From: a virus
Reading direction: 5' to 3' (one strand)
DNA length: 36,568 bases
IMG/VR virus record: IMGVR_UViG_3300042908_001241
Location: 1-36,568 of that record
The position numbers and the translations under genes were made by a program. Every line of letters begins with the position of its first letter. The stretch's first letter is position 1. The notes under the pieces were generated by a model, which saw only the letters and a program-made list of their open reading frames with translations, was not told the DNA's origin and searched no databases. Positions 28,608 through 36,384 of this stretch are shown one piece after another.

Positions 28608-29531
28608 ATGTCTGAATTATCAAAGTTAGGTGGTTGGGCAGGAAAAGACAATCCTTCGCTTGTTGAAAGTGAATTCAATTTAATTAAAGATGGTGGATCA
28701 TTTAGAGATTTTAATGTTTATGGCAAAAGCCAAGACACTAAAGGCAAAAAAATGATGTTGTATGATGTTGTTCGTAAAGTTCTTGGTAAGGATACTCCTA
28801 ATTACGCTCAAGAAATTGGTGACTGCGTAAGTTTTGGTGCTAAAAATGCCATTGAATACTTAATGGCTACTGAAAAACTTATGAAGGGCGATCACGAAAA
28901 ATTTGAATTTGTTTTTCCACCATATCTTTATGGCACAGGAAGAGTTCTTGTTGGTCGTGGACAACTTAATGGTGAAGATGGATCTCTTGGGAGTTGGATG
29001 GCAGATGCTGTTATTAAATATGGGGTTCTTCGTAGTAATTTTGATGGTCTTCCTAAGTATGCTGGAAGCGTAGCCAAAAAATGGGGCGATACACCAGGAC
29101 CAGACAAGAAGTTTGTTGAAGAAGGAACTAAACACCCAGTAAAGTCTGCTGCTCAAATTAAAAATTGGGATCAATTAGTAGAGGCTATTGTAAATGGTTA
29201 CCCCTGCACAACTGCTAGTGATGTAGGGTATGAAATGGAACCAGAGTCTGATGGTTTTCATAGCCAGACAGACAATTGGGGCCATCAAATGTGTTTTATA
29301 GGCGTTGACGATAGAGCTAAAGACCCATACGCAATTATTGTTAATAGTTGGGGTGATGCTCACGGTCATCTTAAAGACTTTGACACTGGAGAAAATCTTC
29401 CTGTCGGAGTTTTAAGAGTTAAAAAGAAAGATGCTGAAAAACACATTAGGGCTGGTGAAACTTTTGCTTATAGTAATTTCGAAGGTTTTCCAGAACAGTT
29501 GATAGATAAAAAATTATTTATGCTTATTTAG
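28608..29531 (+). CDS. Papain-like (C1-type) cysteine peptidase
   Basis: 307 residues. The catalytic set is visible: QEIGDCVSFGA with Gln68 (oxyanion) and Cys73 (nucleophile), His226 in WGHQMCFIGVDD, and Asn246 in IIVNSWGD; NSWG is the classic papain tetrad end. No signal peptide; the first 60 residues may be a propeptide or head. It could be an endolysin-like protease, a virion protease or a host-protein cleaver. It is between the secreted protein and the basic protein at 29543. Phage-encoded C1 peptidases are uncommon. Confidence 0.85.
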   Translation: MSELSKLGGWAGKDNPSLVESEFNLIKDGGSFRDFNVYGKSQDTKGKKMMLYDVVRKVLGKDTPNYAQEIGDCVSFGAKNAIEYLMATEKLMKGDHEKFEFVFPPYLYGTGRVLVGRGQLNGEDGSLGSWMADAVIKYGVLRSNFDGLPKYAGSVAKKWGDTPGPDKKFVEEGTKHPVKSAAQIKNWDQLVEAIVNGYPCTTASDVGYEMEPESDGFHSQTDNWGHQMCFIGVDDRAKDPYAIIVNSWGDAHGHLKDFDTGENLPVGVLRVKKKDAEKHIRAGETFAYSNFEGFPEQLIDKKLFMLI

Positions 29532-29542
29532 AAGGGTTTAAT

Positions 29543-30433
29543 ATGACAAATAAATCTGAAGGTTTACAGTATGGAAAGCCAGACAAGGATGATCCAAGAA
29601 AAACTCCAGCAAAACCAGAAGAGCAAAAAAAGGGTTCTAAAAAAAACCCAAAAGACTCTGCCAATAAGCCAAATAAAGATATTGAGTTATCAAAAGAAAC
29701 CGAAGATAAAATTAAAGTTTTGATGCAAAAGCATAACGACAAAGATCCAGAATTTAAAGCCAATATGGGCCAATTAAAATCTGTCTTTAGAAGAGGTGCT
29801 GGAGCATTTTCTACTAGTCATGCACCAAACATGAATAGAACAGGGTGGGGTTTAGCTAGAGTAAGAGCTTTTTTATATTTGCTCCGCAATAAAAGAGCAT
29901 CAAATCCGAATTACAAGCAAGATAATGATCTATTGCCAGAAGGTCATCCAAAAAGCACAAAAAAACCTTCAGCGTCTTACTTAAATGAAGAAATTGATTA
30001 TTCTGAGTTTCTAAATTCTATTAAAGATATAATTGTAAAAAACAAAGAAAGAAGTAAAGCTTTTTCAGATATTGAAAAATATTTTACTAAATCTTCTGAA
30101 GGTTACGATGCACCAGAATCTGCTAGAAATAATGCAAGAAAAGTTTTAGAGTGGAAAGAAAAGTATGGGAAAGAATGCAAAGGTATGACCGCTGTAGGTT
30201 GGGCCAGAGCTAGAGATTTGGCTGGAAATGCTATGTTATCTGCTGATACAGTAAAAAGAATGGCTCAATTTAATAGGCATGGATCTAATTATGAAAAAGC
30301 AAAATCTAAACCAGAGTATAAAACTAAACCTTGGAGTATTCCAGCGGTGGTTGCATGGTTAGGTTGGGGTGGAACATCTGGTATTGAATGGGCAATGAGA
30401 ACAAGTCAATCCATTATAAAAAACAAAAAGTAA
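29543..30433 (+). CDS. Phage structural/maturation-type protein with paired GAxSTSHAPN and AWxGWGG motifs
   Basis: 296 residues. A Lys/Pro-rich disordered head (1-60) precedes FRRGAGAFSTSHAPNMNRT (about 87-105) with WGLARVRAFLYLL, and a C-terminal GWARARDLAGNAMLSADTVK, then AVVAWLGWGGTSGIEWA. Both patterns occur in phage proteins encoded near portal and maturation-protease genes (the second resembles TVKRMxxFxxRH...AWxxWGGDAG), so a head-module role is possible. I cannot name a function. A strong SD is lacking (AAGGG 7 bases upstream). Confidence 0.6.
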   Translation: MTNKSEGLQYGKPDKDDPRKTPAKPEEQKKGSKKNPKDSANKPNKDIELSKETEDKIKVLMQKHNDKDPEFKANMGQLKSVFRRGAGAFSTSHAPNMNRTGWGLARVRAFLYLLRNKRASNPNYKQDNDLLPEGHPKSTKKPSASYLNEEIDYSEFLNSIKDIIVKNKERSKAFSDIEKYFTKSSEGYDAPESARNNARKVLEWKEKYGKECKGMTAVGWARARDLAGNAMLSADTVKRMAQFNRHGSNYEKAKSKPEYKTKPWSIPAVVAWLGWGGTSGIEWAMRTSQSIIKNKK

Positions 30434-30436
30434 ATC

Positions 30437-30607
30437 ATGTTAAGCTTAATGCTTTTTTTGTTGTTTGATCAAACTATAAGCAAAGAACAATTTGTGCTAA
30501 TAGAGAAAGATTCTATTTCATTTTCTAAACTCATAAATCAACTACCAAAATCAAAAGTATCCTTATCAGTAATCATAAATGCAAATCAAGAAGAGTGTTT
30601 TACTTGA
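30437..30607 (+). CDS. Small protein with hydrophobic N-terminus, 56 aa
   Basis: 56 residues starting four bases after the previous stop. The first 10 residues are a hydrophobic stretch (MLSLMLFLLF) that may be a signal or anchor, followed by a polar domain ending VSLSVIINANQEEC. It fills the gap to the next gene and overlaps nothing important. The VIINAN end recalls ExbD/TolR periplasmic strands only faintly. Confidence 0.5.
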   Translation: MLSLMLFLLFDQTISKEQFVLIEKDSISFSKLINQLPKSKVSLSVIINANQEECFT

Positions 30608-30621
30608 CGGAGAAGAAAATA

Positions 30622-30969
30622 ATGCGGTCGCATAAAAAAATACAAGAAATATTAGAAAAATCAGAAGTTATTAAAAAGTATGATGCTGTTGGTGTTATAA
30701 CAATAATAATGATTGTTAGTCTTATATTTGAAGGCATAAAACTAATACAGTATTGCAAGTCTTCTAAAATAACAGCATCAATAATTAAAAGAGGTGGACC
30801 TTTAGTTAGAATGTTTATTAGAAACAACCTTTATAAAAATATTATTAAAGCAAATGTTCCAGCAGAACACGCCAAGATCATATCTGATACAATAGTCGAG
30901 TTGATGCAATCTTTGTCTGTTGATGAAATAGTTTCGCTTTTAAATATGGTTTACAATGAAAATAGTTAA
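30622..30969 (+). CDS. Single-TM protein, 115 aa
   Basis: 115 residues from ATG 30622 with GGAG 9 bases upstream; an in-frame GTG at 30595 overlaps the previous gene. One TM helix (VGVITIIMIVSLIFEGIKLI, about 23-42) with charged flanks, then a helical cytoplasmic-type tail (ISDTIVELMQSLSVDEIV). No family known. Its end overlaps the glycosyltransferase-like gene by 14 bases. Possible membrane component of the nearby lysis/envelope module. Confidence 0.6.
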   Translation: MRSHKKIQEILEKSEVIKKYDAVGVITIIMIVSLIFEGIKLIQYCKSSKITASIIKRGGPLVRMFIRNNLYKNIIKANVPAEHAKIISDTIVELMQSLSVDEIVSLLNMVYNENS

Positions 30970-31846
30970 GGCTACATATGGTCCAAAAGATGTAACGGAA
31001 TATGTTGCAAGTATTTTCAAAGACGAAAGTTTAAACATTTATGTTTCCAACGCTATTTTTGGCGACACAAATCATGGCGTATTAAAAAAATTGATTGTTG
31101 AATTTGATGATGGTTCTAAATTAGAAACAAATGAAAATGAATTTTTAATTTACCCAAAAATTTTTGATGAAAGAATTGGTGTTTTTTATACAAACAACAA
31201 TGACACAAGAAAAGAAAAAGCTTTATATGCTAGTTTAAAAAGTTTAGCTATTTCATCAGAAAAAAAAGCTAGAATAATTACATCTGTATGGAATAAAATA
31301 CCAGAAAATCCATTTTGTGAAATAGTTTCTCAAACCAAGAATAGTAGCCATTTAAATCAAGTTTTACAAATATTGCATTTGCTTTATTTTGTAAGAAAAA
31401 ATTCAACAAATGTCAAATATGTTAGTTTTTTAGAACATGATTGCCTTTATCCAGAAGGGTATTTTGAATATGATGATTTTGAATGCGATTCTATATCAAA
31501 TACTAATTATATAGGATTGTGTTCTTTTGGTTGGCAACCTAAAAATGGTGCAGCAAAAGCAACATCTCAAGTGACTATGAAGTTTACCAGTGCCATTAAA
31601 CATTTTGAAAACATATTTCCAAATGCGTTATTGAAAAACTCTGGAAGTTTAGAACCTTGGTATTCAAAAGAAGCTTCTTTTACACCATTAAGCTGGAAAA
31701 ACAAAGATTGGTTTTGTAAAAATCCATCGGTTCACATAAATCACGGCTATGCATTCACATCGCATTTTGAAACTTTTCAAAAGGTTTTTTCTGAATCAAA
31801 TGAATACTGGGGTGATTATTCAGAATATGCTTATCTTTTTTCTTAA
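30956..31846 (+). CDS. GT-A-like protein with N-terminal DUF3395-like beta domain
   Basis: 296 residues. Residues 1-70 (KATYGPKDVTEYVAS, SNAIFGDTNHGVLKKLIVEF) resemble the DUF3395-type beta domain found in some glycan-related and DnaJ-associated proteins. The C-terminal part has YVSFLEHDCLYPEGYF with EHD (160-162) in place of DxD and CSFGWQPKNG, the look of a GT-A enzyme. A two-domain organisation of this sort is known from planctomycete and phage proteins. Activity not certain. It is the last gene before the reductase leader. Confidence 0.62.
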   Translation: MKIVKATYGPKDVTEYVASIFKDESLNIYVSNAIFGDTNHGVLKKLIVEFDDGSKLETNENEFLIYPKIFDERIGVFYTNNNDTRKEKALYASLKSLAISSEKKARIITSVWNKIPENPFCEIVSQTKNSSHLNQVLQILHLLYFVRKNSTNVKYVSFLEHDCLYPEGYFEYDDFECDSISNTNYIGLCSFGWQPKNGAAKATSQVTMKFTSAIKHFENIFPNALLKNSGSLEPWYSKEASFTPLSWKNKDWFCKNPSVHINHGYAFTSHFETFQKVFSESNEYWGDYSEYAYLFS

Positions 31847-31888
31847 TTTTTCTACAAAAAACATTTGATTAAAAGTCATAAAATAGTC

Positions 31889-31916
31889 TTGCCACAATAA
31901 AAAAAATAAGTAAGAT
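31889..31916 (+). promoter_or_regulatory. Candidate sigma70-type promoter of the reductase gene
   Basis: TTGCCA (31889-31894) and TAAGAT (31911-31916) are separated by 16 bases, the best -35/-10 pair in the 187-base gap. Transcription would begin around 31922, within the first strand of the leader helix described at 31910-32025. The -10 is not perfect and no extended -10 is seen. Confidence 0.4.
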
Positions 31917-32025
31917 TTTGATCTGTCTTACCTACAATCATGGGTGTATTTATTTCCGCTGGTAATCGCCAGCATTACATTCCTTTAGAGTTCCGCTTAT
32001 CCTTGCGATAGCAGGGCAGATGGAG
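31910..32025 (+). promoter_or_regulatory. Structured leader before the ribonucleotide reductase (riboswitch-like)
   Basis: ATCTGTC (31921-31927) can pair with GGCAGAT (32015-32021), immediately before the SD GGAG (32022-32025). Inside are GCTGG/CCAGC (31958-31962 with 31969-31973) overlapping a rival GTAAT/ATTAC (31962-31966 with 31974-31978), and CCTTGC/GCAGGG (32001-32006 with 32011-32016). GTAAGA/TCTTAC (31910-31915 with 31926-31931) would compete with the first helix if transcribed. Competing folds next to an SD are what a riboswitch does. No B12-box (GCCACTG) is present, so this is not a standard cobalamin riboswitch even though the enzyme needs AdoCbl. Confidence 0.5.
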
Positions 32026-32033
32026 TTTTTTTC

Positions 32034-34325
32034 ATGTCTATTAAAGAATTGCAAAAATATACGGCTGTTTCCAAATATGCTAGATGGATTGAATCTGAAA
32101 AAAGAAGGGAAACTTGGGATGAAAGCGTACAAAGAATAAAGGATATGATGATAGAAGTTCATCCATCCTTGCGTAAAGATATTGAAGAACATTACGAAAT
32201 GATCAGAGATCAAAAAATATTAGGTTCACAAAGAGCACTGCAATTTGGTGGTAAGCCAATCATTAAACATAATGCAAGAATATTTAATTGCTCTGCTAGT
32301 TATTGCGATAGATTGCGATTTTTCCAAGAATGTTTTTACTTATTGCTTTGTGGATCTGGAACTGGGTTTAGTGTGCAAAAACATCATGTTGAGTTGTTGC
32401 CAAAGTTTTCATCTACTAGATTAAATCCAGAAACATGTTGTTATGAACATCATATTTATAGGGTTGAAGATTCAATTGAGGGTTGGGCAAATGCTCTTGG
32501 AGTTCTTCTTTCTTCATATTTTGAAACTCCGATAAAAGAGTTTGAAAGATACAAAGATATTGCAGTTGGATTTAGTTATGAAGACATAAGGGAAAAGGGT
32601 GCTCCTTTAAGTTGTGGTATAGGTAATGCTCCTGGTTATGAACCACTAGAAAAAGCTTTAGAAAACACTAGGCGTTTACTTGATAAATGTATTGCAAATG
32701 GGCAGACAGAATTAAGAACAATAGATGCATTTGATATAGTTATGTTTGCTGCTGATGCCGTTATTTCTGGAGGTGTTCGTAGATCTGCAACCATAGCTTT
32801 GTTTTCTGCTGATGATGAATTAATGATCAACGCAAAAACTGGCGATTGGTATTTTACTAATCCTCAAAGGGCTAGGGCAAATATATCTGCGTTACTTCAC
32901 AGGAAAGATACTTCTAAAGAAATTTTTGAAAATCTTTTTAAAGCTACTAAAGAGTTTGGTGAACCTGGATTTTTCTTTGCTGATTATTATGACACGCTAT
33001 GTAATCCATGTTGTGAGATTTCATGGATAACAAAACACTTTTACAAGAAAAATGATCCAGAATTAGCCAAAGCTTTGTCATTATATGAAGGACCAATAAC
33101 AACAAAAGAGTCATGCAAAGACGATATGCCAGCAGACGAAGTTGGTCTTTCTGGTTGGGGATTTTGCAATTTATCAACAATCAATGGAAAAACCGTTACA
33201 TCGGAACAAGACTTCTATGAAAGATGTGCTGCTGCTGCCTTTATTGGTACATTACAAGCATCTTTTACCAATTTCCCATACTTGGGTCATGTGACAGAAC
33301 TTATTGCTCGTAAAGAGGCATTATTGGGCGTTTCAATTAATGGTATGCAACATCACCCTAAAATACTATTAAACTCAACAATTCAGCAAAATGGGGCAAA
33401 AATAGTTAAAGACACAAACAAAAAGTACGCAGAAATATTGAACATAAGTCCTGCTGCAAGAACAACTTGTATAAAACCAGAAGGTAATTCTGCTGCTTTG
33501 TTAGGGTCTGCTTCTGGTATTCATCCAGATCATTCTAAAAGATATTTTAGAATTGTTCAAGCTAATCAGATGGAATCTCCTTATCAGCACTTTAAAAGCA
33601 TTAACCCTCAAGCATGTGAAGAATCGGTATGGTCATCAAATAAAACAGATGATTGCATAAGATTTTGTGTACAAAGCCAAGATGGAACAGTACTTAAGGA
33701 AGACATAGATGCTATATCTATGCTTGATGATGTTTTATCAACCTATAAAAATTGGGTTGTTGCTGGAAAAAACGAACATCTTTGTGTTAGAAAAGAACTA
33801 AACCACAATGTATCTAATACAATACATGTAAAAGATAATGAGTGGGATAAGGTAAAAGAATACATTTATAATCATCGTGTAGAACTTGCTGGAATATCTC
33901 TTATAGCTGCTACTGGCGACAAGGATTACAATCAAGCTCCATTTACAGCAGTTTATTCAATTGAAGAGCAAATAACCAATTGGGGTTTTGAAGCTACGGC
34001 TAAGGCTTATGAAACTTACCCAAAATTTTCTGAATATAATTTTAATTCTTTATGGGATGCATGTTCATGTGTTCTTGGCTATTTTGAACCAAAAGACGAT
34101 AAGCAAAAATCTTGGAAAACTATGGTGCAAAAATATGCAGATGAGCATTTTTCTTCTGATGTTAAATACGCTACTTATGCACTTAAAGATGCTTATAATT
34201 TAGATTTGTGGAACAAATTAATAAACAATTATTCTGATGTTAATTATTTAAATGCTTTTGAAAATAGTGCTACAATAAACATTCAAGGAGAACTTGCTTG
34301 TGCTGGTGGAGCCTGTTTAATATAA
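32034..34325 (+). CDS. nrdJ: Adenosylcobalamin-dependent ribonucleoside-triphosphate reductase (class II)
   Basis: 763 residues, the monomeric RTPR type (L. leichmannii enzyme is 739). NCSASY with Cys86 (equivalent of Cys119), NPCCEI with radical Cys326 and Glu328, GFCNL with Cys378 (equivalent of Cys419), and the C-terminal thiol pair CAGGAC near the end (equivalent of Cys731/736) are all present. There are 51 residues between Cys326 and Cys378, far more than the 10 in the L. leichmannii enzyme, so an insertion sits in this loop. It reduces NTPs to dNTPs without a small subunit and works with or without oxygen. SD GGAG is 8 bases upstream, directly after the leader fold. Confidence 0.96.
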   Translation: MSIKELQKYTAVSKYARWIESEKRRETWDESVQRIKDMMIEVHPSLRKDIEEHYEMIRDQKILGSQRALQFGGKPIIKHNARIFNCSASYCDRLRFFQECFYLLLCGSGTGFSVQKHHVELLPKFSSTRLNPETCCYEHHIYRVEDSIEGWANALGVLLSSYFETPIKEFERYKDIAVGFSYEDIREKGAPLSCGIGNAPGYEPLEKALENTRRLLDKCIANGQTELRTIDAFDIVMFAADAVISGGVRRSATIALFSADDELMINAKTGDWYFTNPQRARANISALLHRKDTSKEIFENLFKATKEFGEPGFFFADYYDTLCNPCCEISWITKHFYKKNDPELAKALSLYEGPITTKESCKDDMPADEVGLSGWGFCNLSTINGKTVTSEQDFYERCAAAAFIGTLQASFTNFPYLGHVTELIARKEALLGVSINGMQHHPKILLNSTIQQNGAKIVKDTNKKYAEILNISPAARTTCIKPEGNSAALLGSASGIHPDHSKRYFRIVQANQMESPYQHFKSINPQACEESVWSSNKTDDCIRFCVQSQDGTVLKEDIDAISMLDDVLSTYKNWVVAGKNEHLCVRKELNHNVSNTIHVKDNEWDKVKEYIYNHRVELAGISLIAATGDKDYNQAPFTAVYSIEEQITNWGFEATAKAYETYPKFSEYNFNSLWDACSCVLGYFEPKDDKQKSWKTMVQKYADEHFSSDVKYATYALKDAYNLDLWNKLINNYSDVNYLNAFENSATINIQGELACAGGACLI

Positions 34326-34426
34326 TGTCAAAAAGAATTGCAAAGATTTCAAAAACTAAAAAAGCAAAATTGGTGAAAAAAAATGCCGAAAAAAGGAAAA
34401 GTAAAAGGCATAGGTTCCCCTTTTAA
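34325..34426 (+). CDS. Very basic 33-aa peptide
   Basis: ATG 34325 shares a base with the reductase TAA (TAATG). 33 residues, about half Lys/Arg (KISKTKKAKLVKK, EKRKSKRHR). It overlaps the next gene by 44 bases in another frame. Charge suggests nucleic-acid binding. It could be a chance ORF in a Lys-codon-rich region. Confidence 0.35.
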   Translation: MSKRIAKISKTKKAKLVKKNAEKRKSKRHRFPF

Positions 34427-35246
34427 TCTTAGTTTTTCAAGTTGTTCAAACAACAGCCCAAAGCTTTTTGATTGGTCTAATGAAGATTCAGATTTTTCTG
34501 TTTTCATGGATTATTCAATTCTTGATTGTTACAAATACCCAAAAGTTAAAAATGTTCCTAGATTTGGATGGTTGTGTGAATCTATAACAATATTTCAAAA
34601 CTTGTATGATAAAATAAAATATGATTACAAAAAAATATTCAACGATATAGATTACATATTTACTTCTGACGAATATTTGCTTTCTTTAGATTCAAGATTT
34701 AAATTTTGTTATTCGTGCAGCAATATTCCTTGGTCAAAAAAAGAAAGTTGGAACATTTATAAAAAAACAAAAATGTGTTCAATGATATGTTCAAATAAGT
34801 TAAGTTGTAATTTTCATGCTATTAGACAAAGTATAGCAAAAAACAATGTTAAAAAATTTGATTTGTTTGGCGGTTTTTTAAATTCGCCTTATACTGGTGA
34901 AAAATATGATGGTTTCTATAAAAAAGATAATGCACTAAAAGACTATATGTTTACTGTTGTTATTCAGAATAATAATCAACCATATTTTTTTGCTGAAATG
35001 TTAACAGATTGTTTTTCATTTGGAACAATACCTATTTATTTAGGTAATCCTAAAATAGACTTGTTTTTTGATTCAAATGGAATAATATCTATAGGTTCAG
35101 AGGAAGATCTTGATAAGATTGTTCTTAATGAAGAATTATATTGGTCTAGGTTTGATGGTGTAAAAAACAATTTTCAAAAATTGCAGACAATGGAAATGAG
35201 CGATGATTATCTTTATCAGCAATGTTTAAAGCTTATGGAGGTTTAA
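34383..35246 (+). CDS. GT10-like (alpha-1,3-fucosyltransferase-type) glycosyltransferase
   Basis: 287 residues. The C-terminal lobe has DYMFTVVIQNNNQPYFFAEM, TDCFSFGTIPIYLGNPKI and GIISIGSEEDL, which correspond to the GT10 donor-binding part (FxxxxENxxxxxYxTEKxxxxxxxGxVPVxxG) with Asn/Gln changes. N-terminal VPRFGWLCESITIF and FTSDEYLL are acceptor-lobe segments. It may transfer fucose or a related deoxysugar. The start is not certain (short Lys-rich head, SD GGTG); ATG 34383 is used. It follows the reductase in the same direction. Confidence 0.72.
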   Translation: MPKKGKVKGIGSPFNLSFSSCSNNSPKLFDWSNEDSDFSVFMDYSILDCYKYPKVKNVPRFGWLCESITIFQNLYDKIKYDYKKIFNDIDYIFTSDEYLLSLDSRFKFCYSCSNIPWSKKESWNIYKKTKMCSMICSNKLSCNFHAIRQSIAKNNVKKFDLFGGFLNSPYTGEKYDGFYKKDNALKDYMFTVVIQNNNQPYFFAEMLTDCFSFGTIPIYLGNPKIDLFFDSNGIISIGSEEDLDKIVLNEELYWSRFDGVKNNFQKLQTMEMSDDYLYQQCLKLMEV

Positions 35247-35247
35247 T

Positions 35248-35484
35248 ATGTCTTTATTTAATATTGGTGATATAGTTGCTTTAAAATCTGGTGGAATGCC
35301 AATGACGGTTGTTGCTTTTGGAGAAGAAACAAAAGAGGTTTTAGTTGTTTATTTTGATTTGGATGCTAATGTTATGCGAGATGGTTTTCCAGCAGAATCA
35401 TTAGAGTTTACAGAAAATAGATGGAAGATGAAATATTGTGTTGATATAAACGAAGAAGATTATACAGATGATGAGGAATTTTAA
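35248..35484 (+). CDS. DUF2158/YodC-like small protein
   Basis: 78 residues. FNIGDIVALKSGGMPMTVVAF and VVYFDLDANVMRDGFPAESLEF is the DUF2158 (YodC) pattern (FxxGDxVxLKSGGxxMTV...). The acidic tail (NEEDYTDDEEF) is unusual. Function of the family is unknown; it occurs in many phages. SD GGAGG lies before the ATG, in the end of the previous gene. Confidence 0.8.
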   Translation: MSLFNIGDIVALKSGGMPMTVVAFGEETKEVLVVYFDLDANVMRDGFPAESLEFTENRWKMKYCVDINEEDYTDDEEF

Positions 35485-35846
35485 TGCCATACTATGAATT
35501 TTCTTGTGGGTCATGCGAATACAGTTTTGAGATTAAGCTTTCTTTTTCTGAAAGTCATCCTAAAGATTGTCCAAAGTGCAAAAAAGGAAAAGTAAATCAG
35601 GTTTATGATGGAAACACCATTGTCTGTATCAAAGGTGGAGATACAATAGGTCAAGTAGGTGAAGCTAATTATAAGAAAGCTGGTGGAAAAATTAAAGAAC
35701 ACATGGCTAAAAAACAAGAATTGAAAGATTCAAAGTTGCCTTGGTGGAGATCAGGAAAGGTTACTGGATTAAGCAAAAAGGATAAACCTTTAAACTTATC
35801 TAAAATTAAAGATGTTAAAAATTACATAGAAACAGGAGAAGAATAA
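35484..35846 (+). CDS. FmdB-like zinc-ribbon protein
   Basis: 120 residues. MPYYEFSCGSCEYSFE (Cys 8/11) and CPKCKKGK (Cys 29/32) form the FmdB/zf-C9 single zinc ribbon, usually found at protein N-termini. The rest is Lys-rich and disordered-looking. In bacteria FmdB-like proteins are regulatory; phage versions are of unknown role. Coupled to neighbours by TAATG on both sides. Confidence 0.82.
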   Translation: MPYYEFSCGSCEYSFEIKLSFSESHPKDCPKCKKGKVNQVYDGNTIVCIKGGDTIGQVGEANYKKAGGKIKEHMAKKQELKDSKLPWWRSGKVTGLSKKDKPLNLSKIKDVKNYIETGEE

Positions 35847-36094
35847 TGGCTTTAATTCCTAAAGCTGGAGAAGAATCACCTCATACAGCTATAGTTAGAA
35901 TACATTGGGAGGTTCTTCCAATCAGTTCTGATGGTTCATACGGATCAAATCAACCAGTTGATATTGGTTTAATATTGCTGAGAGCAGATGGAACTTCTTT
36001 TCAAGAAGCTAAAGTTAAACTTGAATCTTTTTTGAATAATTCTATTGATGACAAAAATTTTGCACATATTTGGAAAAGAGGGCAGTCATCATGA
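35846..36094 (+). CDS. Hypothetical protein, 82 aa
   Basis: 82 residues; beta-rich start (AIVRIHWEVLPISSDG), a SYGSNQPVDIGLILLRADG middle and a helical C-terminus. No motif known. ATG overlaps the preceding stop, and its own stop overlaps the next ATG (ATGA), so it is in a tight translational operon. Confidence 0.6.
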   Translation: MALIPKAGEESPHTAIVRIHWEVLPISSDGSYGSNQPVDIGLILLRADGTSFQEAKVKLESFLNNSIDDKNFAHIWKRGQSS

Positions 36095-36384
36095 AAATTG
36101 AAGATCATGGAAATCTTATTATAAGCTGTAGTAATTGTAATAAACCACTTGTTGATTTATTTATAACTAATACAGACGCAGATATTTATTGGAAATGCGT
36201 TGCAGAATGCTGTTATTGTGGCGATAAAAGCTTTGTAAAAGATGTTAAAGGTATTTTTAGACCAGGTGGATGCGTTACTGTAGACAGAGAAAATCCAGAT
36301 TTTTTTACACAAGACACTCTTTTAACAGATATTGTTACTGAAGAAAATAAAATAATATTCAAAACACAGAAAGGAAAAAAATAA
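36091..36384 (+). CDS. Zinc-ribbon-type protein, 97 aa
   Basis: 97 residues from the ATG 36091 (ATGA overlap with the previous gene). CSNC (Cys 13/16) and CCYC (about Cys 41/44) make one zinc-ribbon; the second half is beta-rich and acidic. Such proteins are frequent in large phages, with unknown function. GAGGG in the end of the previous gene can act as SD. Confidence 0.68.
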   Translation: MKIEDHGNLIISCSNCNKPLVDLFITNTDADIYWKCVAECCYCGDKSFVKDVKGIFRPGGCVTVDRENPDFFTQDTLLTDIVTEENKIIFKTQKGKK

